Positions 54,201 to 63,003 of a DNA stretch of 64,000 bases are shown in pieces. The notes under the pieces are model-generated. The model saw only the letters and a program-made list of their open reading frames with translations. It made no database searches and had not been told where the DNA came from. The first letter of the stretch is position 1. Each line of letters opens with the position of its first letter. Origin of the DNA: Dyadobacter endophyticus (lineage in GTDB: Bacteria; Bacteroidota; Bacteroidia; Cytophagales; Spirosomataceae); contig NZ_BMIA01000001.1 in assembly GCF_014641595.1 (NCBI RefSeq), positions 1,488,001 through 1,552,000 on the forward strand, read 5' to 3'. Both the position numbers and the translations under genes were made by a program.

Positions 54201-55574
54201 AACGGGGCCGGAGCGGAAGTGCAGCGGCCGCTGGCCACGGTGGTGATAGGCGGGCTGGTGACGGCTACATTGCTCACACTGTTTGTGTTACCGGCTTTGT
54301 ATTTATTGTTTAATTCAAAAAATAAACCGGAGACGAAGCAACGCAGTGTCGCCACTGTAATAGGCGTAATACTGCTATTTGCGAACGCCGCACATGGACA
54401 AACCAGGCCCGTGAGCCTGGAAGAAGCGGTACAAAAAGCATGGGTGCACAACCGGAACGTAAAAGGAAGCCGGCTGGGCGAACGGGCCGCGGAAACGTTG
54501 CGACGCAGCGCATTCGACATTGCCAAAACGGGTATTAGTGCGGACTATGGTAAATTCAACAGCCCGAATAACGACATGCGCATCGGCATCGTGCAAACGA
54601 TCGCGTTCCCGTCTGTTTATACCAACCAGCGCAAGGCCCGCGAGGCGGATTACCTGGCAGCGCAAGCGTACACGCGGCTTACCGAGCAGGAAGTACGCAC
54701 AGGCGTGAGGCAGGTCTTTTATCAATATGCGGTGTTGAAAGAGCGTGAGAAACTGCTGGTCTATGCCGACAGCATTTTTACCGGTTTTGAAAACAAATCA
54801 AACCTTCGTTTCGAACGCGGCGCATCTAACGTGCTCGAAAAAACGGCGGCCAGCTCGCAAAAACAGCAGATCGCCAACCAACTCAATCTGGTGCGGCACG
54901 ACCTCGGTATAATCGTCGAACGCTTCAATTTCTGGTTGCAGGATTCATTGGCATATATCCCTGCATTCACTACGCCACGCATTCCGGTACAGAACCTGCC
55001 CGATACCATGACGGTAGCGTTGGATTTGCCCCAGATCGAGATCAGCAAACAACTGACGCAGTCGGCATACTTCCGCTATCGGACTGAAAAATCGAGAATG
55101 TTGCCTGAATTATCGGTGGCTTACAATAATCAGAGCCTCCGCGGGACTCAGCTGCTCAATGGCCGGGAAGTGAATCTGACCGCCAGCGACCGGTTCGGTT
55201 ACTACGGGGTGGGAATCAATATCCCGATCTTTTTCAAAGCGTACAACGCGCAAATCGGCGCGGCCCGCATCGGTTGGCTACGCGCACAAAACGACGCCGA
55301 GCTTACCGAACACCAGGTGCGTTCTGATTTGCGGAATGCACAGGAGCAGGTCCGGAAGTTCGCCGAAAACCTCCGCTATTACGAACAGCAGGGTCTCCCT
55401 AATGCCGAAACGATAATCGCCGCAGCCGACCGCCAGTTTGTCGGCGGCGAAATCGATTACCTGCAATGGGTGATCCTCGCGGGGCAATCCATTGCCATTA
55501 AAATAGAATATGTGAATGCATTGGGCTCCTACAACGAAGCCGTCATCCAGTTACTCCACCTGAACAACCAATAA
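51213..55574 (+). CDS. CusA/CzcA-type heavy-metal RND pump fused to a TolC-type outer-membrane factor
   Basis: 1453 residues. N-terminal 1-1040: CzcA/CusA pump with PIDAVPDITNNQVQI (periplasmic entry), TM4 proton relay (SLGALDFGLIVDGAVIIVE) and the second domain's HME signature; it exports monovalent (Cu, Ag) or divalent (Zn, Co, Cd) metals. Then, at 1045-1062, a signal-peptide-like hydrophobic segment (ATVIGVILLFANAAHGQ, cut-like site AHG/Q1063). Residues 1063-1453: outer-membrane efflux protein (SLEEAVQKAWVHNRNVKGSR, helical coiled-coils). Such fusions are common in Bacteroidota; the retained signal may allow post-translational cleavage. Start ATG 51213; the longer frame to 51144 is rejected. 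Confidence 0.95.
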   Translation: MLNKIIRFSVGNKLVIGIFMLLWVVCGSYELTRLPIDAVPDITNNQVQIITTAPSLGTEDVERLITFPIEQATANIPGLKESRSMSRFGLSLVSIVFDDDSDIYWARQQVTERLSQVDMPETAGKPGLAPVTTGLGEIYQYVVKPKKGFEQKFSLSDLRTTQDWLIRRQLLGTPGVADVSTFGGELKQYEVAVDPSGLKAMGLTIGDVLTALSRNNQNTGGAYIEKGPMVLYIRSLGLAGSIEDINHIVVANRGGVPVLVSHVAKVRFAPAIRYGALTMAGYGEVAGGIVMMLKGGNSSEVIGNVKARVVEISKTLPEGLEIEPFLDRTKMVNNAIGTVEHNLLEGAVIVVIVLVLFLGNLRAGFIVASVIPLSMLFAVAMMNLFGVSGNLMSLGALDFGLIVDGAVIIVEAILHHLHTSKKYAATGLLTQREMNQEVSGSASRMMNAAVFGQIIILIVYLPILSLSGIEGKMFKPMAQTVAFAILGAFILSLTYVPMISSLLISKRIGHEANWSDRVMQKIERDYERVLARALRFKRVLVAGAFVLFGGAVWLFSQMGGEFIPQLEEGDFATETRLLVGTNLTTTIDAINRISERLKNDYPEVIKVVSRIGSAEIPTDPMPIEGGDMIIVLKDKSEWTHAKSFPELATKMAATAQEVVPGVTTGFQYPVQMRFNELMTGAKQDVVCKIFGEDLDKLAAYAGQMGQIARGVEGTADWYVEEVTGMPQIVVDFNRAEIAKYGLNIDEINKTINAAFAGAAAGQIYEGEKRFDLVVRVGAEGRKSITDVQNLLVSTPDGLQIPLSQVAAVREIEGPNQIQRENTRRRIIVGFNVRGRDVQSIVEELQGKVDSEMKFESGYTITYGGAFENLQQAKARLGIAVPVALLLIFMMLYFTFSSVKDGALIYTAIPLSAIGGVFALAARGMPFSISAGVGFIALFGVAVLNGIVLISEFNRIKKEGLITDALQLVMTGTRNRLRPVLMTAAVASLGFLPMAISNGAGAEVQRPLATVVIGGLVTATLLTLFVLPALYLLFNSKNKPETKQRSVATVIGVILLFANAAHGQTRPVSLEEAVQKAWVHNRNVKGSRLGERAAETLRRSAFDIAKTGISADYGKFNSPNNDMRIGIVQTIAFPSVYTNQRKAREADYLAAQAYTRLTEQEVRTGVRQVFYQYAVLKEREKLLVYADSIFTGFENKSNLRFERGASNVLEKTAASSQKQQIANQLNLVRHDLGIIVERFNFWLQDSLAYIPAFTTPRIPVQNLPDTMTVALDLPQIEISKQLTQSAYFRYRTEKSRMLPELSVAYNNQSLRGTQLLNGREVNLTASDRFGYYGVGINIPIFFKAYNAQIGAARIGWLRAQNDAELTEHQVRSDLRNAQEQVRKFAENLRYYEQQGLPNAETIIAAADRQFVGGEIDYLQWVILAGQSIAIKIEYVNALGSYNEAVIQLLHLNNQ

Positions 55575-55580
55575 GGGATC

Positions 55581-56747
55581 ATGAAAACCAACGTTTTAAT
55601 ATCTACCGTATTTTCGGTCTGCCTTTCGTGCAGTCCCAATAGGCAAGAGCAAGCCGGGGCGGCGACCAGTCAACCGGCCGCCAATACCCCTGCACAGACG
55701 GGGGCAGTCGTACGATTGGTGTCATTTAATCCCCAGCAGCTCCGCAACGTGGGTATTGAGGTCGGCAATCCAGCCTTGAAAGACATTTCCGGAACGCTCA
55801 TGCTCCAGGGGAAGATCGACGTACCGCCTCAAAGCACCATCAGTCTCAGTTTTCCGCTGGGCGGCTATCTCAAATCGACGAAAATGTTGCCGGGTATGCG
55901 GGTCCGAAAGGGCCAGGTGCTGGCCGAATTGGAGGATATGCAGTTCATACAGCTCCAACAGGATTACCTGACCGCCCGCGCGAAGTTTGAGCTGGCCGGG
56001 AGTGAATATGTCCGTCAGAAAGACCTTAACCAGAGCAAAGCGGTGAGTGACAAGGCTTTCCAGCAAGCCAAAGCCGAAATGGAGACGCAGCGAATCCTGA
56101 TGAATGCATTGGCACGGAAGCTGGAAGTGATCGGGATAGCGCCCACAAAACTGAACCCGGAAAATATTTCCAAGACAGTCCCAATCCTTTCGCCGATCGA
56201 TGGTTTTGTTTCAAAAGTGAATGTGAATGTGGGCAAATATACATCGCCTACCGACATGCTTTTCGAACTGGTCGATCCGAAAGATATTCACCTGGCTTTG
56301 AACGTATTTGAGAGGGATCTGAGTGCACTATCGGTCGGTCAACGGGTCACCGCTTACGCCAACGCCGATCCTTCGAAAAAGTACACAGCCGAAATTATCC
56401 TGGTCGGAAAGAGCCTTACCGATGACAGAATGGCAGAGGTACATTGCCATTTCGACCAGTATAGCGCCGCGCTGGTGCCCGGAATGTTTATGAACGGCGA
56501 GGTTTCAGTAGCGGGCCAAAAGGGCCTCGCCGTACCCGAGGACGCCGTGGTGCGTTGGGAGAACAAGTCGTTTGTGTTCGTCGAACGCGAGCCGGGTAAC
56601 TTTGAAATGGTTGAAATCGAGCCTGGAACGGTCAGGGACGGGTTTCAGCAGATCGGCGGTGCGGGCGTCCGCGCCGGATCGAAGGTCGTGGTCCGCAATG
56701 CCTATGCGCTTTTAATGAAGTTGAAGAATGCCGATGAAGAAGGATGA
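55581..56747 (+). CDS. Metal RND periplasmic adaptor (CusB/CzcB-like)
   Basis: 388 residues. Lipoprotein signal (STVFSVCLSC), a proline/alanine spacer, then adaptor domains: barrel/lipoyl block FPLGGYLKSTKMLPGMRVRK, hairpin LEDMQFIQLQQDYLTARAKF and a closing GFVSKVNVNVGKYTSPTDML and FMNGEVSVAGQKGLAVPEDA. Only 6 bp follow the pump gene, so one operon; it connects the fused pump to the exit duct. His/Met metal-binding motifs are not prominent, so the metal cannot be named. Confidence 0.94.
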   Translation: MKTNVLISTVFSVCLSCSPNRQEQAGAATSQPAANTPAQTGAVVRLVSFNPQQLRNVGIEVGNPALKDISGTLMLQGKIDVPPQSTISLSFPLGGYLKSTKMLPGMRVRKGQVLAELEDMQFIQLQQDYLTARAKFELAGSEYVRQKDLNQSKAVSDKAFQQAKAEMETQRILMNALARKLEVIGIAPTKLNPENISKTVPILSPIDGFVSKVNVNVGKYTSPTDMLFELVDPKDIHLALNVFERDLSALSVGQRVTAYANADPSKKYTAEIILVGKSLTDDRMAEVHCHFDQYSAALVPGMFMNGEVSVAGQKGLAVPEDAVVRWENKSFVFVEREPGNFEMVEIEPGTVRDGFQQIGGAGVRAGSKVVVRNAYALLMKLKNADEEG

Positions 56748-56803
56748 TAACCGTTCGGTAAAAATTTGTATGACAATAGGTTGCGCAGGCATTATATTTT
56801 GAC

Positions 56804-56830
56804 GTACGATAGGCGTACAGCTTATCGTAC
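56804..56830. other. Inverted repeat in the 3' region of the metal RND operon
   Basis: GTACGATA (56804-56811) and TATCGTAC (56823-56830) pair between the adaptor and the terminator at 56849. Function unknown; it may be an extra hairpin or a protein site. Confidence 0.4.
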
Positions 56831-56848
56831 ACGTTGAGTAAAGCGATT

Positions 56849-56880
56849 ACACCTCTCGGGGCTTCCCGGGAGGTGTTTTG
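56849..56880 (+). terminator. Rho-independent terminator of the metal RND operon
   Basis: ACACCTCTCGGG pairs with CCCGGGAGGTGT around GCTT, followed by TTTTG. Lies just before the convergent sulfatase stop at 56884. Confidence 0.85.
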
Positions 56881-56883
56881 TTA

Positions 56884-58443
56884 TTAAAGTGTTATCTCGT
56901 CGGGAAAAGGCACAGGTTTACCCGTTGCTTTGAAGGTGGGCCATTGTGCATTCCAGGCTTTGAGTTGCCGGGTAAGAAGGGCTGCCAATGCCTTTACTTT
57001 CGCCGGGTTGGAGGCCGCCAGGTCGTGCGTTTCGCCAATATCGTTGCGCAGATCGTACAGTTCGAGTTTCGCCTGGCGGTAGTCGTAGACGAGCTTCCAG
57101 TCGCCCTGCCGGAAAGCCGTCGCATAATGGATGTTCGGCCCTTCGGCCGCGATCCAGCGATTGGGGTGATGCCACACAAGCCCCCGCTGGTCGTCTCTGA
57201 ATGCAGGATTTTTAAGCACGGGCAAAAATGACTTTCCGTCCACTTCTTGAATGGTTTTGGCATTCTTCACACCCGCAATGTCGAGAATGGTCGGGAAGAA
57301 ATCTTCCACAATCACATATTGGTCGGCTACTGCACCGGCTCGGGCGACTTTGGGCCACCGCACGAGCATCGGCTCACGTATACCGCCTTCGTAAACAGAA
57401 CCTTTGCCTGCTTTCAGCGGCAGGTTGTGCGTCCATGCTTTCCCGCCCCGTGCCGGAGTGGTGCTCAGCCCGCCGTTATCGGACATGAAAAGCACTACGG
57501 TATTGTCAGCAATCTTCTTATCGTCGAGGTATTTCAGTACATCTCCCAGGCTTTTGTCCATGCCTTCTATCAACGCCGCATATTTGGCTTCGGTGCTGTC
57601 CAAGCCCGATTGCAGGTATTTGTTCAAAAAACGGGGATCGGCTGTGAGCGGAATGTGAACAGCGTAATGGGCGAGATAAAGGAAAAACGGCTTCTTCTCG
57701 GCCACCGGCTTATCGATTGCTTTGAGGGCCTCGGTCGTGATTGCGTCACTCAGGAAAGTGTCTGTACCATGATAGGCTTCCAAACCGGGCACTGCATTGC
57801 GGTTTGGCTTTCCGTTGACCGGGCTGTCGTAATTGGCGCGGCCCGAATAGCTGGCCGGATGGCCGATAGAACTTCCGGCGATATTTACCTCAAATCCTGC
57901 ATTTAGCGGATCGGAACCGGGCGTGCCCGCGGAACCGAAATGTGCTTTGCCGCTGTGGACGGTGTAATAGCCATTTTGGCGCAGCACCTCAGGCAATGCC
58001 GTAGCATGAAAAGTATGTTGTACGCCGGCAATCGGGCTGAAACCGTTGATGTTCCAATCGACGCTATTGAGCGTAGCGTCGGCGTAATCGGTATTCTTGT
58101 TTTGGTCGGGCGATGTCCAGTGCGTTACACGGGTATGCGCCGCATTCACGCCCGTGATCAGGCTCACACGTGTAGGGGTACACACGGGCATCGCGTAGGC
58201 GTTTGTGAACTTAATGCCCTCACGGGCGAGCCGTTCCATATTCGGCGTGTGGTAGCGACGGTTGAAATCGGTCGATTTGGTCCAGAACGGGACAGACGTA
58301 TCCTGCCAGCCCATATCGTCGACCAGGAAAACAATGATATTGGGTTTGCTTGTTGATGTGGACTGCGCCAGAGTGGGGAAATTCAGGAAAAGCACGACTG
58401 GCATCATCGCATATCGCAGCCAGACTCTAAAACGGGTACTCAT
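56884..58443 (-). CDS. Sulfatase (arylsulfatase A family), exported
   Basis: 519 residues from ATG at 58443, signal peptide 1-27. Sulfatase active site: metal-binding Asp42/Asp43 (VDDMGWQD), formylglycine motif Cys88-Thr-Pro-Thr-Arg92 (CTPTR), then HSGKAHFGSAG, FLYLAHYAVHIPLTADP and LMSDNGGLSTTPARGGKAW. Cys88 should be converted to formylglycine by an aerobic formylglycine-generating enzyme or an anaerobic sulfatase-maturating enzyme, not in this window. Hydrolyses sulfate esters of polysaccharides or small molecules in the periplasm. Upstream operator at 58576 shared with the divergent gene. Confidence 0.95.
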   Translation of the reverse strand: MSTRFRVWLRYAMMPVVLFLNFPTLAQSTSTSKPNIIVFLVDDMGWQDTSVPFWTKSTDFNRRYHTPNMERLAREGIKFTNAYAMPVCTPTRVSLITGVNAAHTRVTHWTSPDQNKNTDYADATLNSVDWNINGFSPIAGVQHTFHATALPEVLRQNGYYTVHSGKAHFGSAGTPGSDPLNAGFEVNIAGSSIGHPASYSGRANYDSPVNGKPNRNAVPGLEAYHGTDTFLSDAITTEALKAIDKPVAEKKPFFLYLAHYAVHIPLTADPRFLNKYLQSGLDSTEAKYAALIEGMDKSLGDVLKYLDDKKIADNTVVLFMSDNGGLSTTPARGGKAWTHNLPLKAGKGSVYEGGIREPMLVRWPKVARAGAVADQYVIVEDFFPTILDIAGVKNAKTIQEVDGKSFLPVLKNPAFRDDQRGLVWHHPNRWIAAEGPNIHYATAFRQGDWKLVYDYRQAKLELYDLRNDIGETHDLAASNPAKVKALAALLTRQLKAWNAQWPTFKATGKPVPFPDEITL

Positions 58444-58575
58444 GTTCAATTAAGGCTTCGGATTAAGGAATAAGAATGGGGCAAGATCGGGAAATTCCCT
58501 GCGCAAAACCAATTTTTCACGTCATATGCGAAGTTTTGTAACCATAGCTTTGAAGATTGATGATTTTAACCTTAC

Positions 58576-58600
58576 TTTGTCTATAAAATAAGTAGACTAA
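58576..58600. promoter_or_regulatory. Palindromic operator site A (TTtGTCTA-N9-TAGACTAA)
   Basis: TCTA at 58580-58583 and TAGA at 58593-58596, 9 bp apart, with matching flanks (TTTG/CTAA). In the divergent region of the sulfatase (left) and the gene at 58682 (right); it directly follows a TACTTTG -7-like word, so it overlaps the rightward transcription start. Sites B and C have the same spacing and flanks. Confidence 0.65.
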
Positions 58601-58681
58601 TGATTCAGCATTCAACCACCTGTTGCTGGAATGGAATTTTTGGAGGCGAGGGACGTCAACTCCTGTTAACTGGAAACCGTC

Positions 58682-59071
58682 ATGATATTAGAAAAGACAT
58701 TTCATCTGAGCGTGGGCCGGGAGGCCAAGATTGTGGTTAGAGGTCAGGTGGCCCGCAACCGCAGCGAAATCATCATCGATTACGAATTTCTCATCCGCGA
58801 GAAGCACGACACCGGCTTTCGTGAACCGATCGGGCCTAACCACCCGCAGTACTGGAAGCTCAAAAAATCCACCCCTGAAAGGGCCCAACTGCTCCAACTG
58901 GAATACAGCGGCATCTCGCGCAAGCAAATCAAGGAAGCGACCCGCGAGTTCAAGCGCGCATTCGGACCGGGCTACACTTTCCGCTACCAAAACGAAATCG
59001 AAGAACGTACGAAATATCTAAAAGGCATTCGCGTGAGTGCGCTCAGTCGCCGGATGCTTTCTGTGGCGTAG
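58682..59071 (+). CDS. Conserved-looking hypothetical protein
   Basis: 129 residues, soluble, no signal peptide. Basic and helical with an ordered start (MILEKTFHLSVGREAKIVVR), central EIIIDYEFLIREKHDTGFRE and a helical Lys/Arg-rich end (KQIKEATREFKRAFGPGY). No family recognised; composition looks coding and not repetitive. Divergent from the sulfatase with site A at 58576 just upstream, so likely in the same regulon. Confidence 0.7.
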   Translation: MILEKTFHLSVGREAKIVVRGQVARNRSEIIIDYEFLIREKHDTGFREPIGPNHPQYWKLKKSTPERAQLLQLEYSGISRKQIKEATREFKRAFGPGYTFRYQNEIEERTKYLKGIRVSALSRRMLSVA

Positions 59072-59242
59072 CCCAGGGTAATTGCTGGTTCGTTTAACCT
59101 GTCATTTCATCGATTGTCTTCATACCGCGATCGCCGAACGGCATTGTGATGAGTTGTATACTTTTAACAAATCCGATTTCAGGAGAATTGCACAACTTTC
59201 GAAATTGAAGGTGATTGTTTTGGAATAACAAACAAACCACAA

Positions 59243-59273
59243 AAAGCCGCACCACCATCGGCAGTGCGGCTTT
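59243..59273 (-). terminator. Rho-independent terminator of the DUF4397/TonB operon
   Basis: On the minus strand AAAGCCGCAC pairs with GTGCGGCTTT around TGCCGATGGTG, followed by TTGTGG. 20 bp past the stop at 59293. The 220 bp between here and the gene at 58682-59071 hold nothing else. Confidence 0.8.
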
Positions 59274-59292
59274 CATCTTGTCCAATCACCAT

Positions 59293-60093
59293 TTACTTTA
59301 CAGGATGTTCTATTACGCTTGTGCCGAAGGATGGCGCGGCATTGGCAAGGCCTCTTGTGAAGACCGTGTATATTTTGCCGTCTTCCAGTTGGAGGCTTAC
59401 GGTTCCGACTTTGGTGCTGGTTGCGGCGTCGAGGTAGTCGGCGTTGAATGTTCCGGCGTCGACGGTTTCAAATGGGCCCAGCGACCAGGCGCTCAATGCT
59501 TCACCCGACAATGCCGAATTGGCGGCACGCCCGTAGGCTACCTGGTTGAAGAGCGTCTTGCCCTTTTGAACGACATTCAATGCGCCTGTTCCCGGCGAAA
59601 GGTTGATAAAGCGGAGCTTGGCCTTACCCGATGCCGGGGCTTTCAGGTCGTCATAAAAGAGGATCAGCGAATCGGCCTTGTTATTGGCGGTCCGCGCCGC
59701 TACTACCGTGTGGTAGAATGTCGCGATAGGGCCATTGGGACGTCCGGTAGCCGTGAATGTGGCCGAGTTGCCGAACTGGTAAGAAGCCTTGTAGCTCGTA
59801 TTGCTGCCTTCGGTAAAGTTGATCTGCACGTTCCCGAAAACGGTCGGCACGTATTCCGACGCTTTGTTGATGGCTACGGGTGTGGGCGTTACTTTGTCGG
59901 TGAATGTCCAAAAAAAGAGACCGGCATCGATGGGGCGTGCATTGACAAAGCTGATATACGCACTCAACGGAGGCCGTTCGGCGGCGTCGATGTCGAGGTA
60001 ACCGGTGTCTTTGCAGCCGGAAGCGAAGAAAATGGCCGCGATAATGCCGAGTAGCCGGAGAGCCGGGCCGGCCAGTTGCTGGAATGTTTTCAT
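59293..60093 (-). CDS. DUF4397-domain lipoprotein
   Basis: 266 residues. Lipoprotein signal (GIIAAIFFASGC, Cys27). The mature part carries two DUF4397-type beta repeats: YISFVNARPIDAGLFFWTFT, then AKLRFINLSPGTGALNVVQK, GKTLFNQVAYGRAANSALSG and FETVDAGTFNADYLDAATST. DUF4397 proteins are surface-exposed beta sandwiches of unknown role, often paired with a TonB receptor in Bacteroidota. Start at 60093 puts the lipobox in place; only 4 bp from the receptor stop, so one operon and possibly a surface partner of the receptor. Confidence 0.9.
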   Translation of the reverse strand: MKTFQQLAGPALRLLGIIAAIFFASGCKDTGYLDIDAAERPPLSAYISFVNARPIDAGLFFWTFTDKVTPTPVAINKASEYVPTVFGNVQINFTEGSNTSYKASYQFGNSATFTATGRPNGPIATFYHTVVAARTANNKADSLILFYDDLKAPASGKAKLRFINLSPGTGALNVVQKGKTLFNQVAYGRAANSALSGEALSAWSLGPFETVDAGTFNADYLDAATSTKVGTVSLQLEDGKIYTVFTRGLANAAPSFGTSVIEHPVK

Positions 60094-60097
60094 GGGA

Positions 60098-62845
60098 TTA
60101 AAGTTTTGCGGTAACACGGATGAATGGCTGGATCCCGGCGCTGCCGTTCTGGATGCCGATAACAGATGGGTTATTTAATGCGCTTAATTTGGGGTCGGAA
60201 TAGTCACCCAGCTCGTTGAAGAGGTTATTAATCCCCAATGTGGCCTGGATGGATTTTGTGAGTGCATACGCCACCGACACGTCTGCTACCCAGATCGGTT
60301 TGAGTTTTTGGTAGAAATAGTCCGGTTTGGGGAAAGTCGCATTCAATGCGGAGGCATTGGTAACCGAACCAAAGTATACGGCGCGTGCCAGGTAGGTAAG
60401 GCGGTTTTTCTTGAAAATGCCCTGTAAAGTGATTTTCTGACCGGGAATCTGTGACGTTACGCGCGCTTTTTCGCCGTCGTTAAAAATAATATAGCGGTAA
60501 GCTTCAAGTCCCTTGGGCGTATTCACCTTTCTCACCTCGTTTTTAACAAAATTCGCACCCAAGAGCAGGCTCAGTGTGCCGTTGCGAAAGGGCGTACGGT
60601 AGCTCCCTGTAATTTCCAGCCCCTTCGTACGCGTGCTGAACGAGTTATAGAAGAATTTGGCTTGCGTAGTGCCGGTTTGCACGAACAGTGTGCGTACCTC
60701 CGCAGGTAAATTGACATCGGTGGCCGAGAAGTTGCCCGTGTTGCCAACGCGGTTGTTGACATCTACGAGGTAAGCATCGGCCGTCAGCTCGAAGCTGCGG
60801 AATGGCTGGGATGTAAAACCAACGGCATATCCTTTCGATTTCTCCGGCGTGAGCGTGGGGATGCCTAACGCGCGGGTGGCGGCGCTCTGGTTGGAGGCGG
60901 TCACCTGGTCGATCGCGCGGCCCTGCTGGAAGCTGGTGGATGTTTCGGTGTAGTAGTATTGGGCCAGGTCGGGCGCACGGAAGCCGGTGTTATGCGATGC
61001 GCGGATGCCCAGCCAGTCGGTAATGCTGTACCGCGTAGCCACTTTGTAGGTAGTTACATTTTGGAGCTGCGAGAAGCTTTCGAGCCGCACAGCGCCGGAT
61101 AGCAGCCATTTGCTGGTAATATTTGCCTCAATATCCGCATACCCTGCAAGGATCGAACGGTTTACGCTCACCTCGTTTTCGGGGCGGAAGCCGGCGTGGA
61201 TCTGCGAACCCGGTGAAAGGCCGTTCAGGCCGATACTGCCTTCTTTGGTTTGGTAAACAATGCCCGCTGCCGTAGTGTCGAGGCCGTATATTGCGCGGAG
61301 GTCGGCTTTGGAATAGGAAGCTTCTTCGCCGGCAATGATCTGGTAGGTTTCCACCCGGTACTGCGCGCCGAACGCGACGTTAATGCCTTTCAGCGCTTTT
61401 GGAAAATAGCAACTGATATCGATGCTGCCCGTATTCTGGCTCGCATTGTAGCTGCCCGCGTCGAATGTGGTAGGTGTTTTCAAGCCGAGGCTGGCATTCA
61501 GAGAGTTGGTGATCACATTACCGAAATTGTTTTTACCATATATATTGGAAATATCGACGTCCCAGTCACGGATTTTGCCTTTGATGCCGACAGCGAAGGA
61601 TTTATCGGTAATGATATTCTCCATCGCCGGGAGGAACCCGTCGGGGTAGAGGAAGGCGTTGTTGCGCTCGGTCCATCCTGGTAGCCGGTATACGGCGGTA
61701 AACTGCGAGTTGCGGTGACTAATGCCTCCGAATGCATAGATCTCGGCATTCTGGCGGATAGGAACTGCTGCATTGAAGAACAGCAACGCGTCTTTCGCCT
61801 TATTGGAACCGCCGCCGCGACGGTCGAAATGGTGGCGGTCGATACCTCGGGAGGCCAGAATGGCCTCGTCTATCTCTTTTGTATAGATAGCATCGTAGTT
61901 GCGTGTGTTGGCGCCGCCCCCATAAATCGGGCCGAGGTACAGGCCTGCGTTGTCGTTGCCGGGCAGGATCGAAATGGCTTGTGTCGCAAACTCAGCGGTT
62001 GTATTCAAATATCCACCGGTTTTACCCAATGCAAAACCGTAGTTTGCGTTGGTTCGGGTGGTAGTGCCGTCGCCCCGGCGGCGGGTGCTGGCGGTGGAGC
62101 TTAACGTGAGCTGATCGACGCTCTTGTTGAGCACGATGTTGATCACGCCTGCGATGGCATCGGAGCCGTATTGCGCCGCCGCACCATCGCGAAGGATCTC
62201 TACGCGTTCAATGGCGGCCGTTGGTATTGCATTGAGGTCGTAGCCCGTAGCCCCGTTGCCTAATCCGCCCCAGTTGATATTGGAGCTTTTATGCCGGCGT
62301 TTGCCGTTTACCAGCACGAGCAATTGGTCAACCCCCAATCCACGTAGCTGCGAAAGGTTCAATGCGGAGCCTGCATCGCCCGCATTGGTACCGTTTACAG
62401 AGTGAAAAGAGGGTGAGACATATTGCAAAAGCTGGGTGATGCTGACCTGGGGGGCCGATTCCTGCAAGGGTTTCAAATCAATAATGTCTACCGGGACCGG
62501 CGAGTCGATTTTAGTCCGGTTCGCGTTCCGCGAGCCTACCACCTGTACCTCGCCGAGCGTGTGTGTGCTGGCTAGCAGTGTTACATTGTATTCGTTGGAA
62601 GTGGTGATGGGCAACTCGTTCGCTTGGAAGCCAATAAAGGAAAACAGGAGCGTTTCGCCCTTCACGAGCGGCAGCGTAAAACGGCCATCGGTGTCGGTAA
62701 TGGTACCCTGGCGGGTGTTTTTAACCGCTACATTCACGCCCGGGAGCGCGGCGCCGTCTTCTGCACGCACGACGCCAGTGAGCGTGCGTTGCTGGGCAAG
62801 CAGGGGAGTGGATATTAAAAGTATAAAAAGTAATAAATGTTTCAT
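60098..62845 (-). CDS. TonB-dependent outer-membrane receptor
   Basis: 915 residues. Signal peptide (ISTPLLAQ), carboxypeptidase-regulatory-like domain (20-105: RTLTGVVRAEDGAALPGVNV, GRFTLPLVKGETLLFSFIGF), plug (115-240: INIVL form AIAGVINIVLNKSVDQLTLS and GVDQLLVLVNGKRRH) and a barrel with FASHNTGFRAPDLAQYYY-type motif, ending GIQPFIRVTAKL. The plug text is of the vitamin-B12/siderophore-like class. Followed 4 bp later by the DUF4397 lipoprotein; upstream region holds site B. Substrate unknown; the shared motif with the sulfatase makes a sulfur-containing ligand one possibility. Confidence 0.94.
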   Translation of the reverse strand: MKHLLLFILLISTPLLAQQRTLTGVVRAEDGAALPGVNVAVKNTRQGTITDTDGRFTLPLVKGETLLFSFIGFQANELPITTSNEYNVTLLASTHTLGEVQVVGSRNANRTKIDSPVPVDIIDLKPLQESAPQVSITQLLQYVSPSFHSVNGTNAGDAGSALNLSQLRGLGVDQLLVLVNGKRRHKSSNINWGGLGNGATGYDLNAIPTAAIERVEILRDGAAAQYGSDAIAGVINIVLNKSVDQLTLSSTASTRRRGDGTTTRTNANYGFALGKTGGYLNTTAEFATQAISILPGNDNAGLYLGPIYGGGANTRNYDAIYTKEIDEAILASRGIDRHHFDRRGGGSNKAKDALLFFNAAVPIRQNAEIYAFGGISHRNSQFTAVYRLPGWTERNNAFLYPDGFLPAMENIITDKSFAVGIKGKIRDWDVDISNIYGKNNFGNVITNSLNASLGLKTPTTFDAGSYNASQNTGSIDISCYFPKALKGINVAFGAQYRVETYQIIAGEEASYSKADLRAIYGLDTTAAGIVYQTKEGSIGLNGLSPGSQIHAGFRPENEVSVNRSILAGYADIEANITSKWLLSGAVRLESFSQLQNVTTYKVATRYSITDWLGIRASHNTGFRAPDLAQYYYTETSTSFQQGRAIDQVTASNQSAATRALGIPTLTPEKSKGYAVGFTSQPFRSFELTADAYLVDVNNRVGNTGNFSATDVNLPAEVRTLFVQTGTTQAKFFYNSFSTRTKGLEITGSYRTPFRNGTLSLLLGANFVKNEVRKVNTPKGLEAYRYIIFNDGEKARVTSQIPGQKITLQGIFKKNRLTYLARAVYFGSVTNASALNATFPKPDYFYQKLKPIWVADVSVAYALTKSIQATLGINNLFNELGDYSDPKLSALNNPSVIGIQNGSAGIQPFIRVTAKL

Positions 62846-62978
62846 AAGTATTATTTGGAGTAAGAACTTGAAACCTGTGAAAACCTGATCCGGCGATGGC
62901 GGAAATGGCCGGGTAACGGAGAGCCTGCAGTCCCGTCGGTAGCCATTCCGTACACCGTCGGATCAAGTATTATTATAT

Positions 62979-63003
62979 TTAATCTAGGGATTTTATAGAC
63001 TAA
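62979..63003. promoter_or_regulatory. Palindromic operator site B (TTAaTCTA-N9-TAGACTAA)
   Basis: TCTA at 62983-62986 and TAGA at 62996-62999, 9 bp apart, flanks TTAA/CTAA. About 135 bp upstream of the TonB receptor start (62845), reading left. Confidence 0.6.

Noticed and set aside
10150..62845. SusC/SusD polysaccharide utilisation locus
   Set aside because: Three TonB receptors are present but none has a SusD partner or glycosidase neighbours.
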